From the NCBI RefSeq assembly GCF_030408595.1, contig NZ_CP047080.1:1571247-1635246 (forward strand): a stretch of 64,000 bases of DNA, given 5' to 3'. The notes under the pieces were generated by a model that was not told the DNA's origin, did not search any database, and saw nothing but the letters and a program-made list of their open reading frames with translations. The DNA is from Corynebacterium canis. Its GTDB lineage: Bacteria > Actinomycetota > Actinomycetes > Mycobacteriales > Mycobacteriaceae. Position numbers and translations under genes: made by a program. The stretch's first letter is position 1, and every line of letters starts with the position of its first letter. This document shows positions 1 to 8,685 of this stretch, piece by piece.

Positions 1-809
1 GCATCAAACCACTCCGCATCGTGCTGGTCACCGAGAGTAATCGGAAAATACTCGGCCAGCCATGTGGCCTCCGAACGCAGCCGCAACTGCACCTCATCGG
101 CGCCGAAATCGAACGGATTCTTGGCATCAAAACGCAGCAATTCGGTGTGCGGCTCGGCGGCGGCTTCCAACACCTCAACGTCCAGCATGCGATCCGTGCG
201 GAAGGTGCGGTGCGCCTCCGCCTGGGTATCCCAAGCCGTCACATACGTGATACCCTCGTGCGCGAACACACGTGCTGGCGAGACCTCGCGTACCGACACT
301 TCATCGGTGGAGGCGCTGTGATAGCGGAACTTCAGCCTATGCTGCTGCTCCATCGCCTGCCGGACGGCGTCCAACACAGGTTCGGTAGACACCTCACCCG
401 CCAACGAATCCACCACGGCAACCATCTCATCCTGCATAATGCCGCGCAGCTTCTCCGCCGCGCTGAGCACCGCGGATCGGTCCATCAACCCCGGCACATT
501 CTCCAAGGAATCCAGGGCCAATAACAACGCCCCGGCCTCGGTCTGCGTCAGCCGCAACGGCTGATCCATGCCCTGATTATTCGTAACATTGACGCCGAGA
601 TAGCTGTGGTCCAAATCCACCAGATCGTCCGGAAACATGCCGGGCAAACCGCAGCACCACAGGCGATCCAAATCGTCTTTAATTTCGGATGGTTTACGGC
701 CCAAATCGGCGGCGGCCTCCATGATCGTGCGACCCGGATGGGCCTCAAAATACGGAAGCAGATTGAGCATACGAACCAAATCTTCGAGCCTGGCCGAACT
801 ATGCGCCAC
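1..809 (-). CDS. pafC: PafC, WYL-domain transcriptional regulator (3' end outside window)
   Basis: Second of two tandem WYL-domain regulators encoded directly after pafB. The reading frame starts at a GTG at 809, overlaps the pafB stop by 11 bases, has a GGAGG-type ribosome site just upstream, and stays open to base 1, so the C-terminus is missing. The translation begins MAHSSARLEDLVRMLNLLP, an N-terminal winged-helix segment. Further on, stretches such as LKFRYHSAS and AHRTFRTDRM are typical of the WYL beta domain. In mycobacteria PafB and PafC form a heterodimeric activator of the RecA/LexA-independent DNA-damage response; that role is inferred here from family and neighbours. Annotation pipelines may miss this gene because of its GTG start. 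Confidence 0.88.
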   Translation of the reverse strand, partial: MAHSSARLEDLVRMLNLLPYFEAHPGRTIMEAAADLGRKPSEIKDDLDRLWCCGLPGMFPDDLVDLDHSYLGVNVTNNQGMDQPLRLTQTEAGALLLALDSLENVPGLMDRSAVLSAAEKLRGIMQDEMVAVVDSLAGEVSTEPVLDAVRQAMEQQHRLKFRYHSASTDEVSVREVSPARVFAHEGITYVTAWDTQAEAHRTFRTDRMLDVEVLEAAAEPHTELLRFDAKNPFDFGADEVQLRLRSEATWLAEYFPITLGDQHDAEWFD

Positions 810-1752
810 GGTACACCTCCTGCGCCACTGCCAATTGCTGAATCACGGCCTCGCGCACCTCGCTCGGACCCAACACAACCGCGTGCGGAGCGTACGCCGC
901 GGCGGTCCTGACCAGCCAATTCCGATCCACACCGGTGAGATCCCAAGTCCCATCGGCCCGTTGCACGCCCTTCGCTGCAAGCTCGTAGGCGCGCCCCTCG
1001 GCGATGGCCAGGTGGGCGTCGATAAGCTCCTGCCCGGTGCGCAACAACCGCTCCACAAAGCCTTGCAAATCTTCGTTCGGACGCGGGTGCGTCGCCTCAC
1101 CCACCGGCACAATGTCATCGACGCGCGTAATGCGGAAGGAACGCGGGGCATCACGATCGATATCGAAGCCCACGAGGTAAAGCCGATCGCGCACGTTGAC
1201 CAAACCCCACGGGTCCATCGTACGTGTGATCGCCTGCGCCGCCTGCCCCGAACGATACTGAAACGCTATTCGACGCCCGCGCCGGGTGGCGTTGAGCAAT
1301 GCGTCCAGCTGGCGAGCAGACAACGTAGAAATATCGTTTACTGCCGTGAATTGAGGTGCGGAATGGAGCTCACGATCTGCGCCTGCAGCTGCCAGCTTCG
1401 TCCACCCGGAGCGAGCGAAGGAACCAAGGTCCGGATCGAAACCCAGTTCGCCCGCGAGACCGAGCACGGTGGCCTCCGCGGGCGTAAAGTGCACTGGCGG
1501 CAACATGTACCGCTCGCGCTGCAGCCGGTAGCCAGCCTGAGCCACGGACTCGATGGGCACCCCTACCTTAGCCAAAATAGCACGGTCACGCGTGAAAATC
1601 GTATGAAACGACGCCGCCGAATACTCCGCATAACCATCCACGTGTTCATGAATCCACTGCGGAGATAAAAACTTGCGGCCAAGGCGATCGGCATTGAGAA
1701 ACGCAAAGGTCAAATTCGTGAGGCGTTCAATGACGCGATCACGAGCTACCAT
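799..1752 (-). CDS. pafB: PafB, WYL-domain transcriptional regulator
   Basis: 317-residue protein with an N-terminal winged-helix region (VIERLTNLTFAFLNADR, then a DGYAEYSAASFHTIFTRDRAIL-like block) and a C-terminal WYL region containing RRIAFQYRSG, MDPWGLVNVRDRLYLVGFD and FRITRVDDI. This architecture and the position directly after pafA identify PafB, partner of PafC in the mycobacterial DNA-damage regulator PafBC. The ATG at 1752 overlaps the pafA stop by 7 bases, so translation of pafA, pafB and pafC is probably coupled. No separate promoter is apparent between them. The regulatory role is known from mycobacteria and is inferred here. Confidence 0.9.
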   Translation of the reverse strand: MVARDRVIERLTNLTFAFLNADRLGRKFLSPQWIHEHVDGYAEYSAASFHTIFTRDRAILAKVGVPIESVAQAGYRLQRERYMLPPVHFTPAEATVLGLAGELGFDPDLGSFARSGWTKLAAAGADRELHSAPQFTAVNDISTLSARQLDALLNATRRGRRIAFQYRSGQAAQAITRTMDPWGLVNVRDRLYLVGFDIDRDAPRSFRITRVDDIVPVGEATHPRPNEDLQGFVERLLRTGQELIDAHLAIAEGRAYELAAKGVQRADGTWDLTGVDRNWLVRTAAAYAPHAVVLGPSEVREAVIQQLAVAQEVYRGA

Positions 1753-3179
1753 GTACTACCCCCTTGATGAGAGTTCATATAGGCAATCATTTCATCGACT
1801 CGAGCATCGGTTGTGGCAAATGGGTCGCCGAGTTCCGCGCTCAATGCCGCCGGCTGGTTGATCTTTAACCGCATCCAATCCACCGTAATCGGCGAACCCG
1901 TGGCAAACGCGTGACGCAAAAACTCACCGCGCAACCGCGCCCGCGTGGTCTGCGGCGCGGCACCCGCAACGGCACGATCGATATCAGCATCGGTGGTCCA
2001 ACGCTGCACCAACCCCTTCGATTCTAGCGCCCAGTGCAGGCCACGGCCTTGACGCACATCGTGATACGCCAAATCCACCTGCAATAATTTCGGGTGGTCA
2101 AGCTCAAGCCCGTGACGATGCTGGAACCGTTGCAAAAGCTTGCGCTTAATCACCCAGTCAATCTCCGTATCCACCGCGGAAAAATCCTGCGTCTCAATCG
2201 CGTCAAGCATCCTGCCCCACAAATCCAGCACCCGACGAAACTCGGCGACGGTGGTGCCCTGCTCGCAGGGGGGTCGCTGCTCCAGCCATTGCTGCGCGGC
2301 GTCGAAAAACGCGCGCTGTATTTCTAGGGCCGTCACCGTGGAACCATTGCGCAATCGGATCGGCGCGTTGCCACTGATATCGCGGGCGATGTGGCGGATA
2401 GCGCTGATCTCATCCTCCAGCGTGAAATCCGGAAGCGGCCAACCCGCCTCGATCAGCTCCAGCACTAATTGCGTGGACCCGATTTTCAGCGCGAAGGTCG
2501 GCTCCGCCATGTTCGAATCGCCCACAATAATGTGCAGGCGCCGGTATTTTTCCGAATCCGCGTGCGGTTCATCGCGGGTATTGATGATCGGGCGGGAACG
2601 AGTGGTCGCCGAAGACACCCCCTCCCACACGTGATCCGCCCGCTGCGACACGCAGAACCCAAGGCCGAAATCCTGCTCGCCCGAATTCGGCAACGGGCGG
2701 TAGATTTTCCCGGCGCCGACAATCAATTGCCGGGTAATCAAAAACGGCAAAAACGTGGTGCCGAGCGTGCGCAGCACCGTGGACCGGCTGACCAGGTAAT
2801 TCTCGTGGCAGCCATAGGAATTACCGATGGAATCCACGTTGTTTTTAAAGAGGAACACTTGGCCATTGATGCCCTCGCCGGCGAGCGAAGCCTCCGCCAC
2901 GCGCGCCAAGTTGTCCACGATCCGGTCCCCGGCCTTGTCGTAATGCAATAGCTGGGTCAGGCTATCGCATTCGGGGGTGGCGTATTCGGGGTGAGAGCCC
3001 ACATCAAGGTACAGGCGGCCGGCGTTTTCAATGAATACATTGGCGCTGCCGTACTGTTCCATCACTGGGCGGAAAATATAGCGGGCTATCTCATCCGGGC
3101 CGAGCTTTTTGCGGCCGTCGGAGGTAAAGGTGATGCCATATTCGGTCTCAACCCCGAAGATTCTGTGCAGGAGAGTCAC
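1746..3179 (-). CDS. pafA: Pup--protein ligase PafA
   Basis: 477-residue ligase of the glutamine-synthetase-like PafA/Dop family. It forms an isopeptide bond between the C-terminal Glu of Pup and lysines of target proteins, using ATP. The family signature is visible at the N-terminus ([32 protein letters not shown]). The GTG start at 3179 overlaps the pup stop codon as GTGA, so pup and pafA are translationally coupled. Because Pup here ends in GGQ, PafA needs prior deamidation of Pup by Dop, which is encoded at 7213-8685. No 20S proteasome subunit genes are nearby, as is usual in corynebacteria, so pupylated proteins probably meet the ATPase ARC alone. Confidence 0.97.
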   Translation of the reverse strand: MTLLHRIFGVETEYGITFTSDGRKKLGPDEIARYIFRPVMEQYGSANVFIENAGRLYLDVGSHPEYATPECDSLTQLLHYDKAGDRIVDNLARVAEASLAGEGINGQVFLFKNNVDSIGNSYGCHENYLVSRSTVLRTLGTTFLPFLITRQLIVGAGKIYRPLPNSGEQDFGLGFCVSQRADHVWEGVSSATTRSRPIINTRDEPHADSEKYRRLHIIVGDSNMAEPTFALKIGSTQLVLELIEAGWPLPDFTLEDEISAIRHIARDISGNAPIRLRNGSTVTALEIQRAFFDAAQQWLEQRPPCEQGTTVAEFRRVLDLWGRMLDAIETQDFSAVDTEIDWVIKRKLLQRFQHRHGLELDHPKLLQVDLAYHDVRQGRGLHWALESKGLVQRWTTDADIDRAVAGAAPQTTRARLRGEFLRHAFATGSPITVDWMRLKINQPAALSAELGDPFATTDARVDEMIAYMNSHQGGSTW

Positions 3180-3367
3180 TGCCCACCCTTTTGCACGTAT
3201 GAGCGAACGAACTCTTCCGCGTTGTTTTCGAGCAAACCGTCGATTTCATCGAGGAGATCGTCGGTGCCGTGCGTTTGTATCTGCGCCTGCCCAAACGTCG
3301 CATCACCGGCGAACTCGTCATTATTGCCACCGCCGGGGCGCTGGATATGGGATTGTGGCGTCGACAT
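3176..3367 (-). CDS. pup: Prokaryotic ubiquitin-like protein Pup
   Basis: 63-residue small protein ending in the diagnostic GGQ. The body is acidic and predicted disordered, with a helical C-terminal half ([23 protein letters not shown]) that in characterised Pups binds the ATPase coiled coil. The start [13 protein letters not shown] at 3367 is preferred over an upstream in-frame codon at 3394 because family members begin near this point. The terminal Gln must be deamidated to Glu by Dop before ligation. The gene is the first of pup-pafA-pafB-pafC on the minus strand and is divergent from the HtaA gene across a 273 bp intergenic region. Confidence 0.95.
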   Translation of the reverse strand: MSTPQSHIQRPGGGNNDEFAGDATFGQAQIQTHGTDDLLDEIDGLLENNAEEFVRSYVQKGGQ

Positions 3368-3483
3368 TACAAACCACCTTTCGTAAAAAACCAAACGATA
3401 TCGTCCTTTACGTTAGTCTGCCCTTCGACGCGGGTGGGGGTACCCCATTACCCCCGCAGCTTTGAAGCCAATCTAATTATAGC

Positions 3484-3502
3484 GGAGGTTAGGCAAACCT
3501 CT
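3484..3502. promoter_or_regulatory. Probable DtxR (iron regulator) operator
   Basis: The imperfect palindrome GGAGGTTAGGCAAACCTCT matches 14 of 19 positions of the DtxR box consensus (TTAGGTTAGCCTAACCTAA), with the GGTTAG and AACCT half-sites intact. It lies about 140 bases upstream of the HtaA-domain gene and about 115 bases upstream of pup, in their shared divergent promoter region. DtxR with Fe2+ represses iron and heme uptake genes in corynebacteria. A second imperfect inverted repeat (AACCTT...AAGGTT) lies near 3547-3574 and may also be regulatory. Confidence 0.65.
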
Positions 3503-3640
3503 GATAGTTTTCTTAACGGTTTGTCGAGTTAGATTTGGCTAGCATTAACCTTTACGGATTAAGAGTTAAGGTTCGGCTCAGCTTCGGCGCGACAACTGCA
3601 ACACCATCCAGGTCGACTGCTCACGTTAAGGAAGTATTTC

Positions 3641-6307
3641 GTGACTGAACAACACTCTGGTTTGGGTCGGAGTGTCCGCCCCGCCACCCTCGCGATCGCC
3701 GCGCTGACCACCTCAATCGCAATGTTCAGCCCGGCCATGCCGGTCGCCTTTGCCGACGCCAACTCCAAGTTCGGCATTGAAGCCCAACAAGGTGTCGAAC
3801 AGACCGTCCCCGCTGAAGCATCAGCCCTGCAATGGGGTATCCGCGGATCGTTTGTTCGATACGTCAGCGGCGCAACGAACATCCTTGACGGCGCAAAACA
3901 AGGCCCCCACAACAGCTACCTGTGGCCCTACAAATCCACCACCAAAAACGCCGATACCGGCGAGGTAACCATCCAATACGGTGGCACCGTCAACTTCATG
4001 AAGTATTGCAGTGGCGAGACCAAGCGTCCGAACTGTGACCTTGACTTCACCTTCGGCTCCCCGAAAATCGTGCTGGACACCAAGACCGGCATGGGCAAGC
4101 TCTACGCCACGATCCACACCAAGGACTACCTGAGCAAGCAGTGGTCCGGCCCCGAAGAACGTCACATCGGCAACCTTGACTCCAATGCCGCCCGCTACAA
4201 CGTGACCGGCGGGAAAATGCACTGGAAGGGCGTGTCCGCCACCCTGACCGCCGACGGCAATGCCGCATTCAGCAATTTCTACGAAGAGGGCGGCTTCCTC
4301 GATTCGCTTTCCTTTAGCCTCGATGACACCTTCGAAGTCGGCGAGCGCACCGGCTACAACCTGAGCAGCCAGATCGCCACCGAGGTTGAGGCTGACAACT
4401 CCAACCGCGTGTTCGCCCGCCCTGACGGCTCGATCCTCCACGTCACCGCCAGCAGTGACGGTAAAGTACAGCTCCTAGACAAGGAGCTCAAGAACGTCAA
4501 GGCCGTCAGCGACATTCAGATCAATCCGAACACCCCGGCGGGCTACGATCCGAGGGCCGATCGCCTGTACTGGCTGCACGGATCCACCATCAAAACCGCA
4601 AAGGTTACCGATGGCGGGCTCACCGAGGTCACAGACTTGACCACGTTCACCGGCAAGGCCACCGGATTTGCCTACTCCCCCAGCCGCAACGTGGCCGCCG
4701 CGCTGCACAACGAGGGCGATTATAGTAACCCGAAGTACCGCTTCACCATGGTCGATGCAAACAAGGAAGTCCGGACCATCGAACTTCCAGCGCCGTCAAC
4801 CGTAGCCCCCGGGTTTGAGGACGTCAGCGAAGTGTACGGGTCCAGCTTCGGCAGCGAAGCCGCAGGCTTGCGCGCACTCCCCGATGGCACGTTCATTTCG
4901 CTTTACGACGTTGTTTTGCGCACCAACGACAAGGCCGCCGAATCCAATATTCCGCTGCACATTAAGCCCGACGCAGCACCCGCCGACATCGTAACCCGCG
5001 TCCAAGCGTTTACGGATGTCATGCACGGCAGCAAGGGCAACTTCCGTGGTATCACGGTAGACGATGCTGGCAATATCGCCATCTACACCAAGTTTGACCA
5101 GCCAGGCACCGCATCCGGCGCAACCATCGGCTTCGCCCGGTACAACAATGGTTCCTTCACCGTTTACCCTGCGAAGAAGCACCCAGACGCCGTAGGCGTT
5201 GCCGGCGTGGGCTTTGATAAGGATGGCAACGCGGTCTTCGTGAGCCAAGACCGTTCGATAGCCGTATTCGTCAACCCTGCCACCACCGAGGAAGTTGGGC
5301 GGGCGTCGCTAGGCTCCTTCATGAAGGACACCGCACGCCTGCTTAACGACGGCGCGGTATTCGGCACAGACGGTTCCCTCTACGTGATCGACTACCGCCC
5401 GCCCGCAGAAAACGATTGGCGCGAATATGTTGGATTCCAGCGCCTGACTCTGCCGACCACCGTCCAGCAGCGTGACCCCTTGCTGAGCCGCTACACCATG
5501 GCGGGCCAACAGGCAGACCCCGGTTACAGCAACACCGACGATACTTCCGCCGAGGACAATCTGCCGCCCGCGACCAACCCCGGCACCGATCCCAAGCCTG
5601 GGACGGACCCGAAGCCCGGCGACAACACCAATCCTGGCACTGACCCCAAGCCCGGCGACAACACCGATCCCGGCACTTCGGAAAACCCCGTTGACCAGGC
5701 AAAGGCCGCAGCTGAGAAGGCAGAAGCCGCCGCAGAAGAAGCCAAGAAGCACGCCGAGGCCGCGAAATCTGATGCCGCCAAGGCTGCCGAAGTAGAGGCG
5801 CAAGTAGCCAAGGCACAGGAACAGGCCAAGAAGGCCGAAGATGCCGCAGCCAAGGCAGCGGAAAATCGGGCAAAGGTCGAGGCCGAAGCCGCGAAGGCGG
5901 CCGAACTCCTAGCCGAAGCCGAAAAGCTCGCCGCCCAGGCCGCCGCAGACAAGGAAGAAGCCGAAAAGGCTAAGGACGCTGCAACCGAGGCACAAAAGGT
6001 CGCCGAAGCGACGGCCGAAAAGGCAGCTGCGGAAGCCAAGGCAGCCGAGGAAGCTCGCGACGCCGCCGATGCAGCCAAGAAGGCAGCCGAGGAAGCACAA
6101 AAAGCCGCCGAAAAGGCTGGCAAGCCGGGTACCTCCGGTGAGGCAGAAAAGCCAAACGCTAGCCCCGACAAGTGGAAGAACGGCTTCCAGCACTGGTTGG
6201 AAAACCGCGGCGTTGGCGGTCCGATCGCACGATTCCTCACGTTCTTCGCTGGAATCATCTACTCCATCATGCACCCGTTCATCGGATTGTTCGGCAGCCG
6301 TGGATAG
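3641..6307 (+). CDS. HtaA-domain heme/iron surface protein with Ala-rich stalk
   Basis: 888 residues, GTG start with TTAAGGAAG upstream. A signal peptide covers about residues 1-40 (cleavage near AFADA). One HtaA domain follows at about 64-240, opening with LQWGIRGSFVRYVSG; HtaA domains bind hemin in C. diphtheriae HtaA/ChtA/ChtC. Residues about 250-635 look like a repeat-containing beta-propeller-like region (LPDGTFISLYD, FDKDGNAVFVSQD). Then come proline-rich NPGTDPKPGD repeats (about 645-682), a long Ala/Lys/Glu coiled coil (about 684-830) and a C-terminal hydrophobic segment (about 860-882) ending GLFGSRG. No LPXTG motif is present. The gene stands alone with its own terminator, is preceded by a DtxR-like operator, and interrupts the pup-dop gene order. 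Heme binding is inferred from the domain. Confidence 0.85.
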   Translation: MTEQHSGLGRSVRPATLAIAALTTSIAMFSPAMPVAFADANSKFGIEAQQGVEQTVPAEASALQWGIRGSFVRYVSGATNILDGAKQGPHNSYLWPYKSTTKNADTGEVTIQYGGTVNFMKYCSGETKRPNCDLDFTFGSPKIVLDTKTGMGKLYATIHTKDYLSKQWSGPEERHIGNLDSNAARYNVTGGKMHWKGVSATLTADGNAAFSNFYEEGGFLDSLSFSLDDTFEVGERTGYNLSSQIATEVEADNSNRVFARPDGSILHVTASSDGKVQLLDKELKNVKAVSDIQINPNTPAGYDPRADRLYWLHGSTIKTAKVTDGGLTEVTDLTTFTGKATGFAYSPSRNVAAALHNEGDYSNPKYRFTMVDANKEVRTIELPAPSTVAPGFEDVSEVYGSSFGSEAAGLRALPDGTFISLYDVVLRTNDKAAESNIPLHIKPDAAPADIVTRVQAFTDVMHGSKGNFRGITVDDAGNIAIYTKFDQPGTASGATIGFARYNNGSFTVYPAKKHPDAVGVAGVGFDKDGNAVFVSQDRSIAVFVNPATTEEVGRASLGSFMKDTARLLNDGAVFGTDGSLYVIDYRPPAENDWREYVGFQRLTLPTTVQQRDPLLSRYTMAGQQADPGYSNTDDTSAEDNLPPATNPGTDPKPGTDPKPGDNTNPGTDPKPGDNTDPGTSENPVDQAKAAAEKAEAAAEEAKKHAEAAKSDAAKAAEVEAQVAKAQEQAKKAEDAAAKAAENRAKVEAEAAKAAELLAEAEKLAAQAAADKEEAEKAKDAATEAQKVAEATAEKAAAEAKAAEEARDAADAAKKAAEEAQKAAEKAGKPGTSGEAEKPNASPDKWKNGFQHWLENRGVGGPIARFLTFFAGIIYSIMHPFIGLFGSRG

Positions 6308-6332
6308 TTGCGACTAGCACATCACCGCCCCT

Positions 6333-6361
6333 AGCCCCCGATCACAATGCTGACGGGGGCT
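6333..6361 (+). terminator. Rho-independent terminator of the HtaA gene
   Basis: Perfect 8 bp stem AGCCCCCG / CGGGGGCT with a 13-base loop, 25 bases after the HtaA-gene stop, followed by TTTGGTGTTG. The T tract is short, but the GC-rich stem and position fit an intrinsic terminator. Confidence 0.75.
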
Positions 6362-6370
6362 TTGGTGTTG

Positions 6371-6579
6371 GGTGGCTCTAGGCGCGGTGGCGAGCCATCG
6401 GTGGGCGATCGGCGTGCCGTAGCGATGGGTTGTGGGCGGTGCATGAAGTTTTTTACACACGAAAGCCGGATTTTGTGTAATTTTCATCATCTGGGGCCGC
6501 CCAGGGCCGCCGGTGCGATATGTTTTACACAGATTTCGGGATTTTGATGTAAAAAATATCGGTAGACACCGTTCAACTC
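6371..6579. repeat. Dispersed hairpin repeat, copy 1 (209 bp, direct duplicate of copy 2)
   Basis: This block is almost identical to 6862-7070 (4 differences in 209 bases by eye). It contains the family core: hairpin A (TTACACA 6453-6459 / TGTGTAA 6474-6480), a GC-rich spacer with GGGCCGCC twice, and hairpin B (TTTTACA 6523-6529 / TGTAAAA 6548-6554), ending GGTAGACACCGTTCAACTC. Hairpins A and B resemble each other (TTACACA ... GGATTTTG ... TGTAA). Inverted-orientation copies occur at 45818-45970 and 58627-58788. It lies between the 3' ends of the HtaA gene and dop. No coding potential is evident. Confidence 0.9.
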
Positions 6580-6861
6580 TAGCTATCGTAATAGGTTGCC
6601 CACTACGGATCAGATCTTCTTTTCGTCACAGTGACGTAATTCCGCCATGCTTTTATATAGGGAGACGAATCGAGGCCTCCAGCGGGCTCGCAACTATTGC
6701 GCACAAAATGGTTGCCATCAACCTCAGGCCGACGCCGACCACCCGAACCAATGCGGTTATCTATACATACCTTTTCAATGTCGGGCAGATCCCCGGTGTG
6801 TGAACGGCACCCACAGCGCAAGCCACGCCCTTGGATCTGCCTGCATCTTCGTAGGGTTGAG
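6580..6861. other. Unique spacer between repeat copies 1 and 2
   Basis: 282 bases without a convincing reading frame. It contains a perfect palindrome CGTCACAGTGACG (6624-6636) followed by an A/T-rich TTTTATATAG (6651-6660) that could be a -10 element. Nothing else is recognisable. It may be a relic or the site of a small untranslated transcript. Confidence 0.5.
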
Positions 6862-7070
6862 GGTGGCTCTAGGCGCGGTGGCGAGCCATCGGTGGGCGAT
6901 CGGTATGCCGTAGCGATGGGTTGTGCGCGGTGCATGAAGTTTTTTACACACGAAAGCCGGATTTTGTGTAATTTTCATCATCTGGGGCCGCCCAGGGCCG
7001 CCGGTGCGATATGTTTTACACAGATTTCCGGATTTTGATGTAAAAAATATCGGTAGACACCGTTCAACTC
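6862..7070. repeat. Dispersed hairpin repeat, copy 2 (209 bp)
   Basis: Direct repeat of copy 1 in the same orientation, 491 bases further on, with only four base differences, pointing to recent duplication or gene conversion. It has the same two hairpins and GC-rich spacer, and the same left extension GGTGGCTCTAGGCGCGGTGG. That extension can be aligned by eye with the 3' end of the gene at 45973-47568. The downstream 142 bases to the dop stop codon contain no gene. Confidence 0.9.
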
Positions 7071-7212
7071 CAGGCGTGGGAATGGCTTGTGGGCGACCTA
7101 CCGTGCTGAATGAGGCCAGTTAGCGGGATTCGCCCATAGGTGACCAAGGGTAGCGAACTTCACGGGCTTAGCGGGGCTGCTACGGCGGAATCATTTTCTG
7201 CGTCTAAAAAAT

Positions 7213-8685
7213 CTAGGCGATGCCGGCCGCGACCTCGGCTGCCGATGTGGCGGACTCCACCAAGTGGCCAACCTGATCGAAGGTGCCATCGGCCGGGGTT
7301 GGCATTGGGATCGTGGAACCATCGGAAAGGGTCAAGCTGTCCCAGTTTGCCGCCGCGATCTCGGCACCAAAGCGAGACATCATGCGGCCCCGAAGATACG
7401 CGCGCGAATCCGACGGCGGGGTGTGCGCCGCCGCGGCGATTTCCGCCTCGCTGGCAAGCGTAACCATGCGGCCTTTGCGGACCAAGGCGTGGTAGAGGCT
7501 TTTTGCGGGGTCGATATCCGAATATTGGAGATCGATCAACGCCATTTTCGGATCGGACCAAGACACGTTTCGCGCCTCAAAGGCGCGCAGCAGGGCCAGC
7601 TTCGCCGTCCAATCCAGCAGGTGCGAGGTGCTCAGCGGATCGGATTCCAGCAGATCCATGACCTCCGCCCACATTTCCCACACTCGTGTATCCACGGCAT
7701 TCTGCGGGCTGGTCCGGGAGTGGTACACGCGCAAGAGTTCGATTGCGGTGAGGGCGCGGCCGTCGCAAAGCGGGATGCGGTGCGTGCATGTAAGGTCGCG
7801 GGAAACGCGGCTCACCTCGGGCACGGGGGCGACCACGGCAAGATCGGTGAAATCAACGCCCTGCTCGATGGCGTCGATGACCAATTTTGTCATGCCGAGT
7901 TTGAGGAAATTCGAGGTTTGGGACATGTTTGCGTCGCCAATAATCACGTGCAGGCGGGCCAATTCGTCCGTGGCGTGGGACTCATCACGAGTATTAATTA
8001 TGCCGCGATTTAACGTCGTCTCTAGGGAAATCTGCTGCTCAATATAATCCGCGCGTTGGCTGATTTGAAAGCCCGGCTGCTCCCCATGCTGACCCAAACC
8101 CACGCGCCCCGCGCCGATAATTACTTGCCGCGCAATGAAAAACGGGATCAGGGCTTGGGCCAATACATCAAAATCGGTGGAACGATGATACAAATAGTTT
8201 TCGTGCGCACCGTACGAGGCGCCCTTGCCATCGACATTGTTTTTATACACCTTTAATGGCGGGCACGGCGCATGTTTGTCCAAAACCGACTGACCCAAGG
8301 CGGTGATCTCCGCCACTGCGGCGACGGCGGATTGCAAGACCAAATCCCCGGCTGCATCGTATACCATTGCGTCCCATGCGTTGGTAGTTTCGGGGGCGGA
8401 ATACTCCGGATGCGCGTGGTCCACATAAAACCGAGCGCCGGCGGCGGTCACCACATTGGCCACGCCGAGGGCCTGCGGATCAACCACCGGCACGGTGTGG
8501 TAACGCCGCAGGTCAAAGCCTCGTAAATCCCGCAATGGCGATTCCGGGGCGAAGTCCCACCGCGTGCGCTGCGACTTGCCAGCATACGCCACCACCAGGT
8601 GCGTGGAGGTAATGATCGGGCTCACGGTCGGATCACTGGGCGTTGCGATCCCGTATTCCGTTTCCGTACCTAGAAAACGAACCAT
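7213..8685 (-). CDS. dop: Pup deamidase/depupylase Dop
   Basis: 490 residues, PafA/Dop family. It converts the C-terminal Gln of Pup to Glu and removes Pup from substrates. The N-terminus VRFLGTETEYGIATPSD and the later GARFYVDHAHPEYSAPETTN are the paralogous counterparts of the PafA motifs. The ATG at 8685 overlaps the last base of the ARC stop codon (TAATG), so this start is preferred to an upstream one at 8763. Transcribed with ARC and possibly trmI. In other corynebacteria dop is followed directly by pup; here 3.8 kb containing the HtaA gene and two repeats separates them. Confidence 0.96.
   Translation of the reverse strand: MVRFLGTETEYGIATPSDPTVSPIITSTHLVVAYAGKSQRTRWDFAPESPLRDLRGFDLRRYHTVPVVDPQALGVANVVTAAGARFYVDHAHPEYSAPETTNAWDAMVYDAAGDLVLQSAVAAVAEITALGQSVLDKHAPCPPLKVYKNNVDGKGASYGAHENYLYHRSTDFDVLAQALIPFFIARQVIIGAGRVGLGQHGEQPGFQISQRADYIEQQISLETTLNRGIINTRDESHATDELARLHVIIGDANMSQTSNFLKLGMTKLVIDAIEQGVDFTDLAVVAPVPEVSRVSRDLTCTHRIPLCDGRALTAIELLRVYHSRTSPQNAVDTRVWEMWAEVMDLLESDPLSTSHLLDWTAKLALLRAFEARNVSWSDPKMALIDLQYSDIDPAKSLYHALVRKGRMVTLASEAEIAAAAHTPPSDSRAYLRGRMMSRFGAEIAAANWDSLTLSDGSTIPMPTPADGTFDQVGHLVESATSAAEVAAGIA

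Noticed and set aside
637-1668. 343-codon plus-strand frame opposite pafB
   Set aside because: Antisense to a clear WYL regulator, with no family resemblance.
6371-7070. Insertion sequence or transposase remnant in the repeat block
   Set aside because: Short frames in the block have no transposase features, and no flanking target duplication was recognised.
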